Assembly (NCBI GenBank): GCA_005878415.1
Contig: VBMM01000086.1
Span: forward strand, 1 to 6,593
DNA from: Methanobacteriota archaeon
Lineage (GTDB): Archaea > Thermoplasmatota > Thermoplasmata > RBG-16-68-12
Length of the DNA stretch: 6,593 bases
Direction of reading: 5' to 3'
The notes beneath the pieces are model-generated. The model did no database searches and had not been told where the DNA came from. It saw nothing but the letters and a program-made list of their open reading frames with translations. Both the position numbers and the translations under genes were made by a program. Of this stretch, positions 4,409 to 6,593 are shown in pieces (the stretch's first letter is position 1; each line of letters starts with the position of its first letter).

Positions 4409-5389
4409 TCAGACCGGGTTGATGGGCGGCGCCGGGGGAGGCGCCGGCGGAGCGGCGGTCGGAGCGGCGGTCGGAGCGGTCGGCGGCGCGGGGATCTCAC
4501 CCTTGTGGATCCGAGTCCAGGCGAGGTAGTTCGCCGCGGCGTACAGCACCGCGGGGATGGCGTTCAGGAGGGACAGCCACGTCGACGCCCCTTCCACCGC
4601 AGCCGAGATTTCCGTGGAGTCGACCGTGCCCGTCGTGACGATCTGGTGCGCCACCTGGGCCGCAATCGTGGGGACCAGCGGGAGGGTCGCGACGAGGATC
4701 GCGATCTGAACGCCGACGGTCGCCCCGTATGCGGCCCAGAGGATGACGCGGCCCTCGGTCTCCTGCAACGCGTACGTGAAGAACACGGACGCCAGCCCGG
4801 CGATGAACGTGCCGGCGGCCACCACGATCAGGAGGTTCGTGAAGGCGCCAGAGAGGAGGGCCGTGAGCTGCGCCTCGGTCATCCCCGGCATCACGTCCCC
4901 CACGGCGACGAGGACGACGACGACCGCGCCGACGATGGCGACCGCGATCCCGACGAAGAAGAGGATGATCGACACCACGACATTGCGCCGGTGCGCCGTG
5001 CCGAACGCCTTCCGGCCGATGATGACGAGGATCGCGCCGATCAGCGTGAAGATCCCGCCGATCCCCCCGATCTTCGGGATCCACGACAGCAGGGCGCCGA
5101 TCAGCAGCACGAGGATGCCGGACCTCGTCCAGTTGATCTGCTTCCGGCGCTCCGCCTCCCACGGCGGGGGGCCGTACGCGTACGGCGGGTACGCGGGATA
5201 CGGAGGATAGGCCGTCGTCGGGGGGTACGCCGGCGCCGGCGGCCCCCCGTAGCCCGGCGTCCAGGCGGGAGGGGGCGCGCCCGAGGGCGGCGCGGCGGGC
5301 GCCGATAAGGCGGCACCGCAGTTCGTGCAGAACGTCCACCCGGCCTCGTTCCCGAACCCGCATCTCGGACAGAGAATCGACGCCGACAA
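4409..5389 (-). CDS. Zinc-ribbon, proline-rich, multi-pass membrane protein
   Basis: A 326-residue protein of unknown function. Residues 7-24 form a zinc ribbon (C7, C10, C21, C24; CPRCG...CTNCG). Residues 31-77 are a Pro/Tyr/Ala-rich linker with repeated YPP, probably cytoplasmic. About six hydrophobic segments follow, near 91-104, 108-125, 137-164, 184-207, 215-240 and 271-292. A Pro/Ala/Thr tail occupies 299-326. This arrangement is common in archaeal zinc-ribbon membrane proteins, some filed under DUF973-like families; I am not certain of a family. The start is TTG at 5389 (just before the zinc ribbon), preceded very closely by GGGAGG; no in-frame ATG lies near it. It is divergent from the UPF0216 gene across a 95-bp gap that holds a mirrored repeat, and faces the broken ATPase gene at its 3' end. 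Confidence 0.75.
   Translation of the reverse strand: MSASILCPRCGFGNEAGWTFCTNCGAALSAPAAPPSGAPPPAWTPGYGGPPAPAYPPTTAYPPYPAYPPYAYGPPPWEAERRKQINWTRSGILVLLIGALLSWIPKIGGIGGIFTLIGAILVIIGRKAFGTAHRRNVVVSIILFFVGIAVAIVGAVVVVLVAVGDVMPGMTEAQLTALLSGAFTNLLIVVAAGTFIAGLASVFFTYALQETEGRVILWAAYGATVGVQIAILVATLPLVPTIAAQVAHQIVTTGTVDSTEISAAVEGASTWLSLLNAIPAVLYAAANYLAWTRIHKGEIPAPPTAPTAAPTAAPPAPPPAPPINPV
4451..4483. repeat. Short 12-bp tandem repeat inside the membrane-protein gene
   Basis: AGCGGCGGTCGG occurs twice in tandem (4451-4462, 4463-4474) and is followed by a shortened AGCGGTCGG. On the coding strand it encodes the Pro-Thr-Ala-Ala repeats of the C-terminal tail. Such repeats change copy number easily by slippage without breaking the frame. 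Confidence 0.7.
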
Positions 5390-5429
5390 CGCCTCCCGCC
5401 CCGGGGGGGCGGATGGGCCCGCTCCCGCA

Positions 5430-5457
5430 AAAAGCCTTTCGTGTGGGGAAAGGTTTT
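5430..5457. promoter_or_regulatory. Mirrored promoter/operator dyad between divergent genes
   Basis: AAAA(G)CCTTTC, a 7-nt spacer, then GAAAGGTTTT: 10-bp arms with one bulged base. Outward from the centre each strand reads GAAAGG(C)TTTT, so each arm offers a TATA-like T-run to the gene on its side. The right arm (GGTTTTCAA, 5452-5460) is about 29 nt before the UPF0216 ATG at 5485. The left arm is about 40-45 nt before the TTG of the membrane-protein gene. Shared control of the two genes is inferred. Confidence 0.45.
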
Positions 5458-5484
5458 CAACGGAGACCGGCCTCGGATGGCGCC

Positions 5485-5898
5485 ATGGAAAGCCCGGGGC
5501 GGGTCGATCGCTGGATCGCCTTCGAGCTGGGCCGGCTGAACGCCGGGCTCGTCGTCGAGAAGAAGAGCGTCGCGCGGCTCCTCGGCGAGGCGAGCCCCGC
5601 GTGCCGCACCCGGGAAGGGGACGAACACCCGTTCGACCGGGCGGTCCTCGAACGCATCGCGGAGGTCCTCGCGCCGGGCGAGGCCGACGCCCTGCGACTG
5701 CCGATCACGCTCCTCGTGTCGGGCGACTCGGCCGACAGCGCGGTCCTCGCCGACGCGCTCGCCGCCAAGGCGTTGCGTGACCTCGAGAAGTTCGACCTCG
5801 CGTTCCCGTTCCGGGACGGGCGGATGATGCTGCCGCATTCGCTCGCGGTGGACATCGTGCGCCGCCTCGGCGGCGCGGTGCAGCTCGCGTTCGGCTGA
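5485..5898 (+). CDS. UPF0216/DUF61 family protein
   Basis: A 137-residue archaeal protein of the uncharacterised UPF0216 (DUF61) family. Recognition rests on the order ELGRLNAGLVVEKKSVARLL (14-33), then EASP (35-38), a charged REGDEHPFDR segment (43-52), a helix ending in a leucine-rich turn, and RLPITL (71-76), which is the family's best-kept block. The C-terminal stretch (SAVLADALAAKALRDL, then MMLPHSLAVDIVRRLGGAV) matches the family's final strand/helix layout, though here it is longer than in the shorter members I recall. No catalytic residues are known. The ATG at 5485 is preferred over one at 5413 because the family similarity begins soon after it and a T-rich promoter element lies at the right distance. 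Convergent with the DUF6015-like gene, 3 nt apart. Confidence 0.75.
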   Translation: MESPGRVDRWIAFELGRLNAGLVVEKKSVARLLGEASPACRTREGDEHPFDRAVLERIAEVLAPGEADALRLPITLLVSGDSADSAVLADALAAKALRDLEKFDLAFPFRDGRMMLPHSLAVDIVRRLGGAVQLAFG

Positions 5899-5901
5899 CG
5901 C

Positions 5902-6333
5902 CTACGGCGGCGACGCGGGCTTCTCCTTGCGGGACGCCCAGAAGTCGTCGGGCACGTCGTCGTAGATCGAGCCCATCTTCTCGGCCTCTTCCTTCGCCTT
6001 CTGCGCCTCGACGAGCTCGGCGATCCGCTCCTTCCGGAACATCCAGTAGTGGATCCGCCATTCCCGTCCGTCGTAGAGGGTCGTCTCCTCCCGCTCCGTC
6101 GTGAGGATGCCGGAGTCCTCGAGCATGTAGAACGCGTCCCGGTCTTCCGGCTCCAGGACGTTGTCGATGATCCGCTCGGAGTAGCCGAAGAAGTTGAGGA
6201 CGTGCTGGGCCATCGCCCGGGCCTCCTCTTCCTTCATGCCGGTCCGGTCGATCGAGTTCTTGATCGCCCGCGTGAGGTCGTCGACGGTCAGCGTCCCGGC
6301 CGGGCCTCGGTCCGACTTCGTCTTGACGGCCAT
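5902..6333 (-). CDS. DUF6015-like protein, possible winged-helix fold
   Basis: A 143-residue soluble, acidic protein. The main block (LTVDDLTRAIKNSIDRTG, 15-32; ARAMAQHVLNFFGYSERIID, 38-57; RDAFYMLEDSGILTTEREET, 65-84; YDGREWRIHYW, 87-97) matches what I recall of DUF6015, an uncharacterised family found largely in Thermoplasmata and related archaea. The pattern of three helices, then 'FYMLEDSGILTTE' and a two-strand wing ending IHYW resembles a winged-helix domain, which could mean DNA binding, but no function is established. A charged helix (103-119) and a disordered tail (residues 126-143, ending PASPP) follow. The ATG at 6333 fits the family start, with a TATA-like box centred about 38 nt upstream. 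The gene ends 3 nt from the UPF0216 stop. Confidence 0.75.
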   Translation of the reverse strand: MAVKTKSDRGPAGTLTVDDLTRAIKNSIDRTGMKEEEARAMAQHVLNFFGYSERIIDNVLEPEDRDAFYMLEDSGILTTEREETTLYDGREWRIHYWMFRKERIAELVEAQKAKEEAEKMGSIYDDVPDDFWASRKEKPASPP

Positions 6334-6365
6334 GGGTCGCCTCGAGCGCTGCTATGGGAAGTCCA

Positions 6366-6377
6366 CCCTATTTAAGG
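6366..6377 (-). promoter_or_regulatory. TATA-like box of the DUF6015-like gene
   Basis: Minus strand CCTTAAATAGGG, centred about 38 nt before the ATG at 6333, predicts a leader of about 12 nt that contains GAGG. The box lies within a short dyad, ACCCT-ATTTA-AGGGT (6365-6379), so a repressor could cover it. Confidence 0.5.
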
Positions 6378-6456
6378 GTTCTGCGCCGCCGCTTTTCCTT
6401 GATTCTCACGCAGGCTATCGAGTCTGAGAACGTCGCGACGGCGAACGCGACGCGCC

Positions 6457-6466
6457 AAAAGATTAA
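6457..6466 (+). promoter_or_regulatory. Weak TATA-like element before the right-edge gene
   Basis: AAAAGATTAA is centred about 34 nt before the ATG at 6496, in otherwise GC-rich DNA. The rest of the 162-bp gap (6334-6495) shows only the DUF6015 promoter and a 6-bp inverted repeat (TTCTCA/TGAGAA, 6403-6430). Confidence 0.3.
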
Positions 6467-6495
6467 CGCGCGAGGTCCGCAATGCCCCTCGCGGG

Positions 6496-6593
6496 ATGGC
6501 GCAAGGTGTGGGCGTGGAGTGGGTGCGGACGACGCAGGGCGGCGAGGGAGTCGCGAAACCACCGGAGGATCTCGAGGCGGAGCTGAAGGAACT
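6496..6593 (+). CDS. N-terminus of an unidentified protein (runs off the right edge)
   Basis: Thirty-two complete codons are visible, beginning MAQGVGVEWVRTTQGG and continuing into the acidic stretch PPEDLEAELKE, which looks like the start of a helix. There is too little to name a family. This frame is preferred over the ATG at 6482, whose frame gives an Arg-rich sequence and stops at about 6587-6589. A TATA-like element lies about 34 nt upstream. The frame shows the G/C third-position preference of the other genes in the window. Confidence 0.5.
   Translation, partial: MAQGVGVEWVRTTQGGEGVAKPPEDLEAELKE

Noticed and set aside
4003..4422. A single 210-aa protein reading straight through from 3790 to 4422
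   Set aside because: After about residue 70 this frame gives an Arg/Gly/Pro-rich sequence with no family similarity, while the +1 frame carries Walker B and the conserved C-terminus. The long frame is an accident of composition.
4505..5308. Plus-strand 267-aa open frame opposite the membrane protein
   Set aside because: Extremely Arg/Asp-rich composition, antisense to a protein with a clear zinc ribbon and membrane segments; it is a shadow frame.
6403..6430. Inverted repeat TTCTCA...TGAGAA as a tRNA or small RNA gene
   Set aside because: Only a 6-bp stem with a 16-nt loop. There are no cloverleaf arms, T-loop consensus, or C/D box motifs nearby.

Overview
This 6.6 kb window looks like chromosomal DNA from a GC-rich archaeon, most probably of the Thermoplasmata/Thermoplasmatota. 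The archaeal assignment rests on a CDP-archaeol synthase (carS), a UPF0216/DUF61 protein, a DUF6015-like protein, two KaiC/RAD55-type single-domain ATPases, and TATA-like boxes about 26-38 nt upstream of start codons, several of which imply leaderless or very short-leader transcripts. The lineage is inferred from the gene set; no rRNA is present to confirm it.

Left part (1-2031, minus strand, read right to left): a 75-aa basic protein, then carS, pyrE (14-nt overlap with carS), a 66-aa two-CxxC zinc protein, and the N-terminal 91 residues of xseA, which runs off the left edge. carS and pyrE are linked metabolically, because PyrE feeds UMP and hence CTP synthesis and CarS consumes CTP to activate archaeal membrane lipids. 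The 75-aa gene is bracketed by two almost identical 18-bp palindromes (TACCTCTGTTYAGAGGTA), one over its own promoter/leader and one upstream of the carS promoter. This is the most distinctive unexplained DNA structure in the window.

Middle part (2178-4402): two paralogous KaiC-like ATPases on the plus strand flank an unrecognised 256-aa protein on the minus strand. The first ATPase is intact. The second is broken: relative to its paralogue about 107 nt are missing just after the catalytic-glutamate strand, so Walker A and Walker B lie in different frames. Both copies carry an unusual Walker A, GTPGTMKT, with Met in place of the Gly before the Lys.

Right part (4409-6593): a zinc-ribbon, proline-rich, multi-pass membrane protein (minus) is divergent from a UPF0216 protein (plus), with a mirrored AAAA(G)CCTTTC/GAAAGGTTTT dyad between them. 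A DUF6015-like protein follows (minus), converging on UPF0216 with a 3-nt gap. The first 32 codons of an unidentified plus-strand gene run off the right edge. Genes are packed tightly (9-nt overlap, 6-nt and 3-nt gaps at convergent ends). I saw no rRNA, tRNA, CRISPR array or transposase.
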